From: Struthidea cinerea
Taxonomy: Eukaryota > Chordata > Aves > Passeriformes > Corcoracidae
Direction: 5' to 3'
Length of the DNA: 64,000 nt
Assembly: GCA_013397865.1 (NCBI GenBank)
Contig: VZTI01005041.1
Span: forward strand, 1,279,157 to 1,343,156
Shown here: in pieces, positions 39,501-50,770 of the stretch
Numbering within the stretch: the first letter of the stretch is position 1
Layout: each line of letters opens with the position of its first letter
Notes under the pieces: model-generated
Databases searched by the model: none
What the model was told of the DNA's origin: nothing
What the model saw: the letters and a program-made list of their open reading frames with translations, nothing else
Position numbers and translations under genes: made by a program

Positions 39501-40344
39501 TTTTCTTTCCTTGCTCAGGATTTTTATTTTTCCTGAGAGAGTAGAGAAATATTGAGGACGCTAATAGGAAAAAAAAACCCTCCACCCAACAACCCTTTTT
39601 CTAATACAATACAGGTCTGACAAATTACGTAAATAGGTAGAATAATTTTTTCCAAACTGTGTCATGAAACTCTGGGAGTAAGCTTCTATAACTTTGTCAC
39701 AGATGTCATAAAAAAAAAAAATTGGTTCAGAACTTCACTACTCTGATCCGTAACAAGAAGTCTTTAGGCTTGGGGAATATTGGGAATTTTATTGATATTT
39801 ATTTTTGTAGATTATGAATTACTTGACTATTTTATATGATTTCATTACAAATGTTTTTAAAGTGAGAAACAACAAGACAAAAAATATTCTGAAAGCAAAA
39901 CTGACCAAGTAAAAGAAGATTATAACAATTCTGTTTTATTTCAATATAAAAAAATAAATTTTTCTATATATGATGGGCAAAATTAATTTTGTAAGCTACC
40001 TTGCTCTTCTGGAATTTACACATTCAAACTTTAGGACATCAACTTCTGTTTCAGAATAAATACCTTGAGAATCTTTCTTATATTCATTTTCAAAGTGTTA
40101 TCTTTGAAGTTGTGATTGATCATTACCCTCAATACTTTTGAGATTCATCTGATATGAAACAGGAAAAGAAAAACAAGTGTGTTATTACTAATGAGTTGGG
40201 AATAATTAAAATTTCGAACAGTTAAATCTGCAATGCTTTCATTATTTTTCTTGTTCTCTTTTGCTTCTAAAAATTACTTGTTTGTACATTCCTCCTCCTA
40301 ATTATGACTCATATGCAATCTTGCTGAGAATGCATTGCGATTGT
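36506..40344. other. SGCZ intron, no feature recognised
   Basis: 3.8 kb of AT-rich sequence without recognised repeats or exons. The open frames at 36959-37255 and 38593-38787 lack any supporting context. Confidence 0.5.
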
Positions 40345-40700
40345 TCAGGTCATTGATGAAGAAATTAAATAACACTGTTCTCAGTACTGAACCCATGGCT
40401 ACACCAGGAGAACCTGGCCACCACTGCTCACAACCCTTGGAACCCAGCAGTTTTACCAGTTTTCAGGCCACCTCACTCTTCTTTTAGACTGTACATCACC
40501 AACCAATGTGTGATGGGAGACTAAAGGCAAGATTAAAAATATTAGTTGTCCTCATCCACCAAGCATGATACTTTGTTGTAGAAGACAGTCAGCTTGGGCA
40601 GGCATGATTTCCCCTTCAGAAATCCATTCTGACAACTTCCAACATCATTAGACTTATAATTTTATTAAATGAATATTCTTAGCTTTTAATACACTGAGTC
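40345..40700 (-). mobile_element. CR1 LINE fragment, minus strand, reverse-transcriptase region
   Basis: The plus strand shows the reverse complement of the CR1 reverse-transcriptase palm: GTTCAGGTCATTGATGAAG (40345), CTCAGTACTGAACCCATGGC, CACTGCTCACAACCC, GTGATGGGAGAC (40509), CCTCATCCACCAAGCATG and GGCATGATTTCCCCTTCAGA (40602). The 3' half of the element, up to and including the 3' UTR, is absent to the left, so it is truncated at both ends. The right edge is uncertain because similarity fades after about 40650. It is clearly old and full of changes. Confidence 0.82.
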
Positions 40701-42569
40701 TTTGGATATGAAGTATCTCCTTCTGACTTAAGACACACCGTTCAAAATGGTTTTTGTGAAAATATGTCTTTTGCCTACAAAAGGCCTAAGAGCGAGGATA
40801 TTGCTCTGCTAAACTGGTAAGAAATACATTTAAAATTATCTCAGCAGCCCTCAAGTCAGGGCTAAAAAACTATCAGTATTTTGGGGGGATAAAATTACGT
40901 TAATGCATTTTGTTTGTGCTTAATGGCTTCTATGGATATTTTTCTGCCACAATGACTCCCATTTTTGCCTCTTAGTATTACCTGTGCATCCATGGTCCTA
41001 TGGTTTATACAGAGGAGCCAAGACTACGGTGTTCCTTAAGATTATAAAATAGCATGCTAAGGATAAATGTTCTCAATTCCCAAACAAGCAAATTCATGCA
41101 CAACGAGATAAAGACAGACAGAGATTATTCCCCTTCTCAAGTCATTTGCAAATCATCTGCTTTTACTTTGTTGTGTTGGATCAGATTTTCTATGGAAATA
41201 TGAACAACTCTTTTTTTTTAAAGATACAGGATTTCTTTAATTGCTTAGCTTGTGTAAACTGCAACTAAATTATTTCAAAGTTGTTCAGGAAAGAAAAGGT
41301 CATTCCTCAGCCTAAGATGCCCATGCAGTTAAAACATCAATCTAAATACACTTTACATAAGAATCAGATACAAAACGTTACGAACATCAAACTGAGATGT
41401 CACATGATTTCACTGAAATTTTCCCCAGCAGATTACAGATGTATTACATGAAGGAAGTACTTGGAAAACTGAAAATGCAATTGATGCCAAAACCAACAAC
41501 AACCAACCCCCAGAAAAACAGTTACAGCTTCAATAACTTTCCCACATCCATCTGAAGGAGTGCTCCGAAATAAATTCAGTTCCTCAGACTGGTATAAAAT
41601 TGGGTGAATATAGGCCTCTCATGACTTTATTCATGAACAATAATCAACCAAAGAAAAAGGCTTGGGTAATATTAACTCAGATTCTTTAGTGTAAAAAGCA
41701 GAGATCCTCCTTGACTGAGCAACAAGTCACACCAATAATAACAAGAGTATAGGATGACATGAAAAAGCGACACTCAAAGATAAAGTTGTTCAACTGGATG
41801 ATCCCCAGACAGATTCCATTGAAGTATAGCAAATCAAGGACAAAATCATGAATCATGGAAGTTCTTATCAGCTGTCAGCAAAGAGCGAGCAAAGCCAACT
41901 CAATTTCAGAGAGGTAGTCCCTCCAGAGACCACCAACAAATATAGGAGTGACTTGTCCTTTGGCAAAGCTTGTGATTAAGAAAACCTTATATCTTGTTCA
42001 TACCAATAAAAGTGACACTATTGGAATGACATTGTGTTGAGAGCCAAAATGACTTAAGGAGTACTTTATGACTGTCCTAGTTCTCGAAACCACTACAACG
42101 CCATAATAGTGACTTTATCCTTATTGACAGTATTTTAATATGTGTTCCCAAAGTACAAGGCTTGAAGAGCAGGTATCAGAAAAATGAACTGGGAAGCATT
42201 TCACGTTTTATCTGAGTGGATTGTGACATGCAGCTACAGAAACAAGTATTGCATTTCATCCTGTGCAATAACAGTGGCAGATTCTTTAGGTACCTTTGTG
42301 ATTTTTTTGATATTACAAAAAAGTGTGCAATGACATCTCCTAAATGGAGTTTCTCTGATACCTACGTACCTCAGTAGTGGTAGAACTGCATGATTCTTGA
42401 ACTGGCTTGACTGCATGAAAATGGGATAACTCATAGAGCAGAAAAGAGAGCAGATATAGCAAATCTGGCCTTGAAATTTTGGGAGAACACACCTGAGTGG
42501 AATGTGGGGGAATATGCTCCTCCTACCCAACCCCAAAATCAACAAAACCCCCATCCTTGCAGGCCCTTA
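40701..42569. other. SGCZ intron, no feature recognised
   Basis: AT-rich sequence; part of it just left of 42570 may be a further decayed piece of the CR1 that follows, but I cannot show this. Confidence 0.45.
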
Positions 42570-42895
42570 CAAGAGAGAATGAGCATCTTGCAAGGAGGGA
42601 GGACTTTGGAAACTACAGCCCAGTTAGTCTCAGATGAGTTCCTAGCAAGAATATGTGGGAGAGGCCCTGAAAATCATTACAATGTAGACATGAAAGGAAG
42701 GCAATTGGGACAAAATGAGTATGGGGTTAGTAAAGGCAAGGAGCATCTGATTTGTGGTCTTGCAAAAAAAGAACACTGCCTCAATGCACAAGAGGAGTGT
42801 GTGTTCTTCCTCAACTTCATAAAGGCTTTTCATGTGAACTCCTATGCTGCATCTTTATAACTTCATCAGAGAGAGAAGCTCAACAAAGACGTTGC
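42570..42895 (+). mobile_element. Ancient CR1 LINE fragment (reverse-transcriptase N-terminal part)
   Basis: Short landmarks of the CR1 reverse-transcriptase coding region survive in order on the plus strand: TTTGGAAACTACAGCCCAGT then TAGTCTCA (42604), GTTAGTAAAGGCAAGGAGCA (42726), and AACTTCATAAAGGCTTTTCA (42813) followed by CTCCTATGCTGCATC. The last is the KAF(D) region with Asp changed to His. A 129-codon open frame (42471-42860) runs through it, but the codons do not preserve the protein, so it is a chance frame in a dead element. Confidence 0.6.
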
Positions 42896-45800
42896 CTCAG
42901 AAAAAGAATTTAAAGTTCTTGCAAGGGCACCTGAGGCCCAGACATAAACCTTAATATAAATGCAATGATATAGCTGAAATTAGCAAAGGTTAATTCTATT
43001 TTGATGATTATATGCACTCAGCAAAATAGTCATGAAAGAAATATATTGTAGATTTGCTTTTTTCAAGATTGATCCAGGTTTGGAAATAAAACAATGTAAA
43101 ATAAAGCTCTCTAAATGCTTACAAGGATATTCAGCCTCTCGACTAAAAATTCGGAGGAAAAAATACCTGAAAGAAATCCTGCTTTGAACCCTGCCTACAA
43201 TTTCTTAATTCATATAGAATCACAGTTTTAAAAAAACAAGATATACAGAGAGTTTTCAGAGTTTCCCGTGTTCAGTTAGAAGTTCTTATATATTCATTAT
43301 TTCTTTTTTTCTTGACATTTTCCCAAAGACGTTTAACTCAATTATTAAATTCTGTGTTCTCTAAGGATATCTCTGGAAAACACATGCTACTTTCCGAGAA
43401 TACATTTTTAACCTTTTTAATTGGGAAAAAAAAACCTAAAGGAATTCCCCTCTACTTTAAGGGACAATGGGTTACTTCTTTTTAGGTAATAGAAAGAATT
43501 TAACAAGGAGAAAACTGCATTTTTTTCAGCCCTTAAGAACTGTATGTACAAATGAAAAAGATCAATAAACCCAGGAATACATTCTCAAGAAAACACCACA
43601 AACTACTTTTATTGTTATATGACAAGCTAATAAGACTGTACCTTGACTGTTTCCATTCAAAAGTGCAGTAGTATGGATGCAATAGCATGATAATAAAAAA
43701 ATTTAATTCAGAAGAACTGAAATAATGAAATAATTGAGGATGTTGCATTGTGTGTTATTTGATTTCATACACCTCATTAATGACACACTATAAAGAATGA
43801 AGTCTGCATTATATCAATGCAAATGATATAAACATGCGAACTATAACATGGCCTGGGTGAAACTTACTGGTTTCAGGCTAGCAATTTGATCAAAAGTATA
43901 CAGCTAGACCATTCATAGTCAAAATGTAATTCTCTGTAAAATTCATTTCATAGACTACACATGCCCTGTTTTGGGGGATATAAAGATGCCAATTCAGGAT
44001 CAAATGAGTCCTTATCTGCTCAGGTTCTGATGCATCATTTTAATTTCTGGCATGCAGTGAAGCTATTTGATGAAAATACAGAAATTTCTTCTCTGCATAA
44101 ACATAGAATTGGGGTAGGAACCCATAGTTCTGCGGACACCACCAACTGGATAGGATAAAAAGGGCAAAGCAAGAGGAGCAGGGCTAGGGAAACAGCACAC
44201 TCTGAGGAGCCTTCTCATTTACACAACTTCTACAAAAAAGAAAATATTCATTTTAGTCAAGACCTGGATTTTTCACTACTACCTTTGGAAGGAAAATTTC
44301 ATACTGTCAGAAGAAAATATCCCTAGGAGTTTTTTTTTTTAACAATTCAATACATTTGTTTTCCAACTGACTTAAATCTAAGTATTTTAGCATTAAGTTT
44401 GAATATTCAGGGTTTCAATGAAGCAATCACACGATAAAAGGCAGTGTTTGAACCTATATACAAAGTTCAATACCATTCTCTTGGAAAAGGCAGTTTAAGG
44501 TCTGCATTTAACACCGCATAAATTATCTTATTTGGGCATCCAGGCATGCAACAGGCAAGTGGTCATCAGAAAACATATGTGAGCTTTACACTAGCAAATC
44601 TAGCTACTCTCACACTTAAATTGTAGCAGCAGAGAGCTCATCTCAGCCTACCTACTCAACAGACTGCTGGGCACTCTTATCAGCAGTAACTCACTATCAG
44701 AATCAGAGGTGAACGCTGCCCACTCAATGAACATTTTTATCACCTTCAGATCCAGCTTACTAAAAGATAGCACCAGCAAAAGTGCAAGAGTTCCAGTCAT
44801 GCCTCTTAGCCACAGCACACCACACCCGCTGTTGTGCCTCACTGCTAATAACACTGGCCTTCCCACCTCACTCTGCCCTGTGCTGCAATGGGAGAACAGT
44901 GAAGGCCTGACCTCCTGAGCAGAGAGCCCTCCATGGAGGTTCCTCAGAGGCCATTCCACAAACCATGCTCCGCAGTGCAGAGCAAACATACCTCTCCTGC
45001 AAAGCTACTACTGAATATGTTACAAGTCATCCCAAGAGTTAATCAATGTCGTTTTAATGGATGCGTTCTTTTATAGGGGAATGAGTAAATTGCCTTAAAG
45101 AACTAACTCTCCTTCTAGAAAATAAGCAATGAGTTGTTGATTTCTCTGAATAGTTTAACTCCAATATACATCAAACTTAAATCATTATTACTTCCATGGA
45201 AAAGGCAGACAATAGCATTCCCATCTGTATTACCCAAACTAAACACTAGTAGCTGGTGAGCAAGAAGGACAGCTGCTCAGAATCTGCTGTCAGTATTGAC
45301 TAAGTCTCTACTGACTGATGAGAGCTCAGAAAACCTAGCTTACTTTTAGATTTCAACAGCACTGCGTTCACTTTTGTAAGTGCCAAAATGGCTAATGTCA
45401 CATGCAAATGCCATCCACCTGTAGAAATACCCTGCAGAGGCATTACAAAAACCCTACTGCTAAGCTGAATACAGCTCCAGAGGTTTCTTTCATCATTCCC
45501 TCGTGGCATTCACACTTGCATACAGAAGTTACTGAACTTTAGCACAACGACTACTGAGCAAGCTGGCAGAAGACTGGAAAGTGAACCTAGTTCACAAGTG
45601 CTGCGAGATGAGAATAAAGCCTGTGTAAATACCACTTGTTATCTAGGTGACAAGTACCTTAAAGTTAATACATGTAATTAGACCTGCTACACCAAAAATA
45701 TTTTACTTGAATTAGTTTGCCGAGTTAATAGTCAACTCTATTTTCTGCTGGCTTGAGAATACTTACTGGCAAGTGTCGGGTTTTCATGAGCCTCATAGGA

Positions 45801-46424
45801 CTAGTGGGACCTTATGTTAGGCATCTGGTAGATTCTGCATCCCTTTTTTTTGCAATAATTATGCATTAAATATGCATAAAATGCATCTGTCTGCATTTTT
45901 TTCTGAGATTTTTTAGCAGCTAAATGGAATTAGGACCCTACTCAAGTCTCATTATTATCTCTTGAAACAAAAGTTTCCATCTTCCCTTTAACAGAACCAG
46001 CGTTCTGCAATATGAAGCACTGGGCAAGAAAATATTCCAAATCACAACTTTCATGTACAGTAACAGGACATGGAGCAATAATACACACTGTCCAATCACA
46101 AAAAGAAATGGGGAAAATGCACACATCATGGCTGATGTTCTGCAGCCTTGAAGGAAAAGTATGCTCCCCCCAAGGTTACTTAAATATTACAAAAGTTTTC
46201 ATTACCTAGGACAATACTGCTACTCTACTAAACATTGAAAGATCTTAGCTTTACAGAAAAAGAGGATGAAGAGACTACCTCAAGGATTTACTAGCACAAG
46301 AGTGAACTAACTAAGAGAAATGGGAAAACTCTCATGATCTCATTTATGAATGTACTCAAGACTTTTCTTATGCATGTAGAAGACAGATTTCAACAGACAA
46401 AATTTTCCACAAAGGCATTTAGGG
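42896..46424. other. SGCZ intron, no repeat family recognised
   Basis: Contains a GC-richer block at about 44640-45000 that I cannot assign and a cluster of ATGCAT motifs (45861, listed separately). No exon found. Confidence 0.45.
45861..45896. promoter_or_regulatory. Cluster of ATGCAT/TATGCATAA motifs (possible POU-type sites)
   Basis: Within 36 bp the palindrome ATGCAT occurs three times (45861, 45872, 45881), twice in the context ATGCATAAA or ATGCATTAAA, followed by CTGCAT. Such sequences resemble binding sites of POU-homeodomain factors. No conservation data are available here, so this is only a candidate regulatory element and may be a chance low-complexity sequence. Confidence 0.25.
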
Positions 46425-46495
46425 TGTCTTGGGGTGACTTTATGATGTGTATCCCCTATCGCTACTCTATGCCCACCAATCTTTTCTGTCAAAAG
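46425..46495 (+). mobile_element. Fragment of the same LTR family as 17494-18097
   Basis: TGTCTTGGGGTGACTTTATG and the following GATGTGTATCCCCTA and CTCTATGCCCA align directly with the left end of the solo LTR at 17494, which has TGTCTTGGGGTGACTTTTTG and TCTATGCCCAG. Similarity stops after about 70 bp, near TTTTCTGTC. Only the 5' tip of the LTR remains, in the same orientation. Confidence 0.75.
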
Positions 46496-47350
46496 ACAGA
46501 AATGTCTTATGTCCAAACTAGGACATAGGGTAAACATGCTTGTGATTCCTGTCAACTGTTGCCGTACGCACATTAAAATTCTTTGCAGATGATTGACTGA
46601 AAACCAGTTTAACATTCTATTCTGATCATAGGTAATCACTCGCATAGTAAAAATAAGATTTTTCCAGTATTTCAATTTTTTTTTTAATTCATTGACAATG
46701 TTAATATAAAACAGCATAACTGAATCAAAACAAAAGGGTTAAAATGACCTACACTGAATTTCTTAGTACAAAATTTCTTGCTTTTCTTTTTTCCTCTGTA
46801 ATAACCTGATGCCATATGATAATTACATTTAAATAACATTAAAAAGTGTTTGCTGTGAAAAATTAAATCCTAGAGACACAATATAGTAGGATTTCCTCTA
46901 GCTAATGAGCAAAATAAACCCAAACAAAAATTAAAATTAAAAATAGAATGAAAAAGAAAAGGAAATCATGATTACTAGTGACAGAAAGAACAAGAGCATT
47001 CCTTATTTCACTGTATTTTGCACTTATCACCACTCTTGTTTTTCTGGACTTCACATCAAATGAGAGTCAAATGTTCCATTCCCACTGCTGAGGTCATTTG
47101 AAGTATGAAATATACATGCTTTGAATCTCCTTTCTGTAGGATAAAACACTTCCTTTAAGAGTCCAGCAAGGTTTCAGAAAAAAAAAATCACTTTTGACAT
47201 GAAGGAAGCTTTCACTCTTGAGGTATTCTCAAAGCAAATCTCTGCTGATTGCTAATCTAGAAGGTGTAAGAATTAAACTTTGTAGTTTGAGAATGAGGAG
47301 ATCAATTTATATTAGCTGCAAATTATGAAATAAAGATGAAAAACACCTAC
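46496..47350. other. SGCZ intron next to the 102-bp exon
   Basis: AT-rich. The donor GTAGGTGT of the 102-bp exon is at the right edge (47350-47343). Nothing else recognised. Confidence 0.55.
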
Positions 47351-47452
47351 CTTTCGGGAATGGATTTCTTTCACATATAGTGGAAGTAGAAATTCAGATA
47401 TTCCTTCAAGTCGTATTCCTTTTTTAGTGACTCTCAAATTTCCCATTCCATC
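47351..47452 (-). CDS. SGCZ: SGCZ coding exon, 102 bp (membrane-proximal ectodomain)
   Basis: On the minus strand the exon begins after the acceptor GATTGTAG (47460-47453) and ends before the donor GTAGGTGT (47350-47343). It encodes exactly 34 codons in phase 0, beginning DGMGNLRVTKKGIRLEG and ending SEFLLPLYVKEIHSRK. This joins in frame to the DSPLV start of the exon at 3767. The sequence matches zeta-sarcoglycan just outside the membrane, roughly residues 79-112 by my memory of the human protein; delta-sarcoglycan has a related exon of the same 102-bp size. The preceding exon, expected to encode the transmembrane helix, is not in the window. The acceptor is unusual: the bases upstream are dominated by an AT dinucleotide repeat rather than a pyrimidine tract. 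All codons are intact. Confidence 0.97.
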
Positions 47453-47464
47453 CTACAATCAATA

Positions 47465-47478
47465 ATATATATATATAT
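47465..47478. repeat. (AT)7 microsatellite beside the splice acceptor
   Basis: Seven uninterrupted AT units begin 13 bp from the exon edge at 47452. On the SGCZ strand the repeat occupies about positions -13 to -26 before the exon, where a polypyrimidine tract is normally found. Confidence 0.9.
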
Positions 47479-50199
47479 TCACTTTAGGAAATAACCTTAT
47501 CCAGAACAAGCTAAAAAGAAGACAGCAGTTGGCTTAACCCCTAAAAATAATGAGTGCCATCCCCAGCTCTCCTCATAATCTTGGGCAGGAGGTAGATGGG
47601 CTCTTTATAGCCAGAGCTTCACCTAGGACTGAGGTATTTAACCTCATATGCAACCTGATGGTAACCTGCACAGGCTATTTCTTGGCTGCACCTAATGCCA
47701 GGGTACAACTGTAGATCATCACCATTCCCTGTGTAGAGGTGAAACTAGATCCTGAATTTTACAATTGCTCAGTAAAAAAACTAGTTAATTTTCTCCCAAT
47801 ATATGTAACATTTGGTAAAGCAATTTACTCATTGTTACATCTTGGATCCACTGTTTTTGCTTTTCCCAGTAATTAAAATACATAGGAAAATATCATGTAG
47901 GAAGAAAGAAAATGGTTTTTAGTGGTTGCTCATCACTACTATAAGAGCATGTTGCTGGCAAACAACTTCAAAAATGCTATTTTTGATTGTGTTTATTTAT
48001 CAGAATAGAAATAGGAAAGGCACCATTGTAAAAGTCTGGATAAAACAAACAAACCACATAATACAATGTTCAATAAAATATAAGCATACAAAAGTGGCAT
48101 AATAAGGCTTCAGCTGCATTCTTACAGGAAAAAACAGTGAAACATATTCGATACTCAAGAGACAAAATTATTTTGCACAGCAATAGAAATTCAAGATTTT
48201 TTTATTCCAAGAATCTTGTTACTATATTCCTGACAGAAAAATAATTCTTCACTGTGCCGCCAATGGAATTCAACTTGATCCATTTAAGTGCAAAACAAGC
48301 AAATTTAATCTAATTCTTAATTACATATTTCAAAGCCATTGTTGACTCTAGTGTACTGGAACAATGAGAACTTGCACTTTTGCTCTGCTGGCTGAACTGT
48401 GAAGCAAGTAACCTCTGCCTACTGGGTAAACAGCTGGATAACAGTCCTTGACTGCTATAGCTGAATTGTCAAATAACGCTTCTTAAGAAAGTGATGATAT
48501 ATGTTAAAGTGTTTATCTTAAATCAAGTATTGTTTACACAAATATTTTCACATAGAAAACTTCAGATATTTGTAGGCTTTCTAACAAAAAGTGCAATATG
48601 AAACAGTGATGCCTGTTTTTGAAAAGGAAATATGATAAAGATATTAGAGTTTGTTATGGAGTGTGCAGTCTGCATTAACAAAAATTAACTCTCAATTTGG
48701 TCAATCCTATAGTAATAGAATATAAAATTTTAATAAGAAAGGATAACCTGAGAAGATACAACAACCATGCTGTAGTTTTTGGCAATGAATAAATACCCAA
48801 CAAGAATTAGGTACTGATTTATTGATTTGGATGTAAACATGCTTTCTAACTGAAAGGGCAAATTCAATATTTTGTTTTATCTGCTTCTGTGGAATGTTTG
48901 TAACCAATACACACAAGATATATACACAATAAAAATACAGAAGGAGGGAAAAGGAGGAAGTGAAAAGTAAACACAAAATATACAAAAATGTAAAGTCAAA
49001 CTTTCAGAAAACTATAAATGCTAGTTGCCTAGGAAAACTAGAAATTAAAGTTGCCTAGGAAACTTTCATCTGCTCTATCTTGCAAGTATGTTTAGGATAA
49101 AATTCTATATTCATATGTGATATTTACCCTCCTGAGTCTCAGCTAATTCCACACAAGGTTGTCACTAACCTCAATCAGCAGCTACTCACTATTTTGCTTT
49201 CACCTCATCATTCTCTTTGCTCCTCGTTTATTGTACTCTGTTAAAACTCTGCTTTGAAGACAGTATTACCAGTTTTCTTCTTGACTTCTGTTCTCATAAG
49301 TGTTTATTACTGAAGTTATACAGTTCTTCACAACTATTAATTAATTTTCAAAATACTTTCACTTAACTTTATATGGTGGTACTGTTCTTATGTTACTGAC
49401 AGAGACCTAAAGCACAAAAATCAATTTGTTCACTATTTTTTGATACTTATCATCTTTTCTGTTTATTTTCAGCATTGGGAAGTTAATTTGTATAGCAAGA
49501 TTAAACTATCAGAGTCCCAGAAACAAAGGAAAGATAGACCCTACTGTGTCCATAAGGGCTTTCACTTTTCTGAGTGACATTTCTAAGCACTCATTCTTTA
49601 GTCCTTCAGCAGTGAGATATCCTTTTAGCAGAGTCTGATAGATTGAATGCAGACAGACTCTGCACAGACAGAAGCACTCTAACGTCAGTAAAATTACATG
49701 ATTCAACACAAGAAGACAGACACTACATTCTGGAGCCTAAGTCACAAAAGGTGTTATAAAACTGGAATAGGGTAACCTCAATTGCTTCATAAATGCAATA
49801 ATCTTCCAGACAATAGCTTCCCAAAGCGTGTAATGACTGACATGAAATAAGGCTGAATAGAGGTTGGAAGGAAGAAGTCAGATATGCTTAACGAAGATCA
49901 CCCCATTTGAAGAATTACTTGCCAGTGTGGTTTTTTCATCAATAACTCCCCGTGAAGTTTAAACAGGGGTTGGAATAAGAAGAGTTCCTTGTTTCATTGG
50001 GTTAGAACTATGCTGTTATAGAGAAAAATACAGCAGTTTTCAGAACTAACACAACTTGGTTGAAAAGTTATTAATATCAAAAGGATTAATCAGAGGAAGA
50101 TCCTTCTGCTTACTTCCCAAATAAACTCCATAAAGTTCAGGCTTTCCAGGCAACTAATACTCAGATTATCCTTTTGGTGTGATTTTTTTCAAGTGCAAA
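47479..50199. other. SGCZ upstream intron, no feature recognised
   Basis: AT-rich. A small duplication of TTGCCTAGGAAA occurs at about 49025 and 49051. No upstream SGCZ exon was found when looking for its transmembrane-coding sequence on the minus strand. Confidence 0.5.
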
Positions 50200-50770
50200 A
50201 ATAGACTTGAAAGAACTATGCCAGTACGTAGTATCAGTAAATGTCAAGTTCAGGTACTGGGACTGACTAAGATGGAGGTTTTCTTTCCTCATAGCAGCTG
50301 GTATGGTATTATGGAGTTTTGGCTAAAACAATTCCCAAAACACACCAATGCTTTGGCTATTGCTCAACTCCAATTCCACAGTGTCAAGCCTTTCTCATTT
50401 TTCTCCCCTCTCCACCCCCAATAAGTAGAGTGGGATGGCCATGAAGTTGAGAGGGAACTCAACAGCCAAGTCAAATGACCCCAAGTGGCCAAAGGCATAT
50501 TCCATACCTGTAACATTATGCTCAGCAAGAAAAAGTGGTGGTAGAGGAAGAAGGGGGCTGGAGGCATGGAGGGCGGGAGAGAACAAGGATTGTCTTTCAA
50601 AGTGGCCACTGCTTGGAGACAGACTGGGCATCAGTCTGTGCTAGGTTGAGAGCGATTGTCTTTGCATCACTTTATCATTATTCAATAATAATCCTCTTTA
50701 TTATGATTCAATATTTATTATTGTTCTGTTTGTCATACCATGTACAACTTTCCATTTATCTCATTTAAGA
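50200..50770 (+). mobile_element. Probable LTR fragment of an avian endogenous retrovirus
   Basis: The block has a sequence order I associate with a common avian LTR: TTTTGGCTAAAACAATTCCC (50317), AAAACACACCAATGCTTTGG then CTATTGCTC, CTCCACCCCCAATAAG (50409), GGCCAAAGGCATATTCCATA (50488), TTATGCTCAGCAAGAAAAAG (50515), CTTTGCATCACTTTATCATT and a final CCATTTATCTC. The expected AATAAA after TGCTCAGC is mutated here. Edges are approximate and no target duplication was found. No viral genes adjoin it. The family call rests on memory of the pattern rather than an alignment. Confidence 0.55.

Noticed and set aside
42471..42860. 129-codon plus-strand open frame
   Set aside because: It crosses an ancient CR1 relic in which the original coding landmarks are spread across frames, so the frame is fortuitous.
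46340..46717. 125-codon minus-strand open frame
   Set aside because: It spans an LTR fragment and AT-rich intron and has no recognisable domain, splice context or codon pattern.
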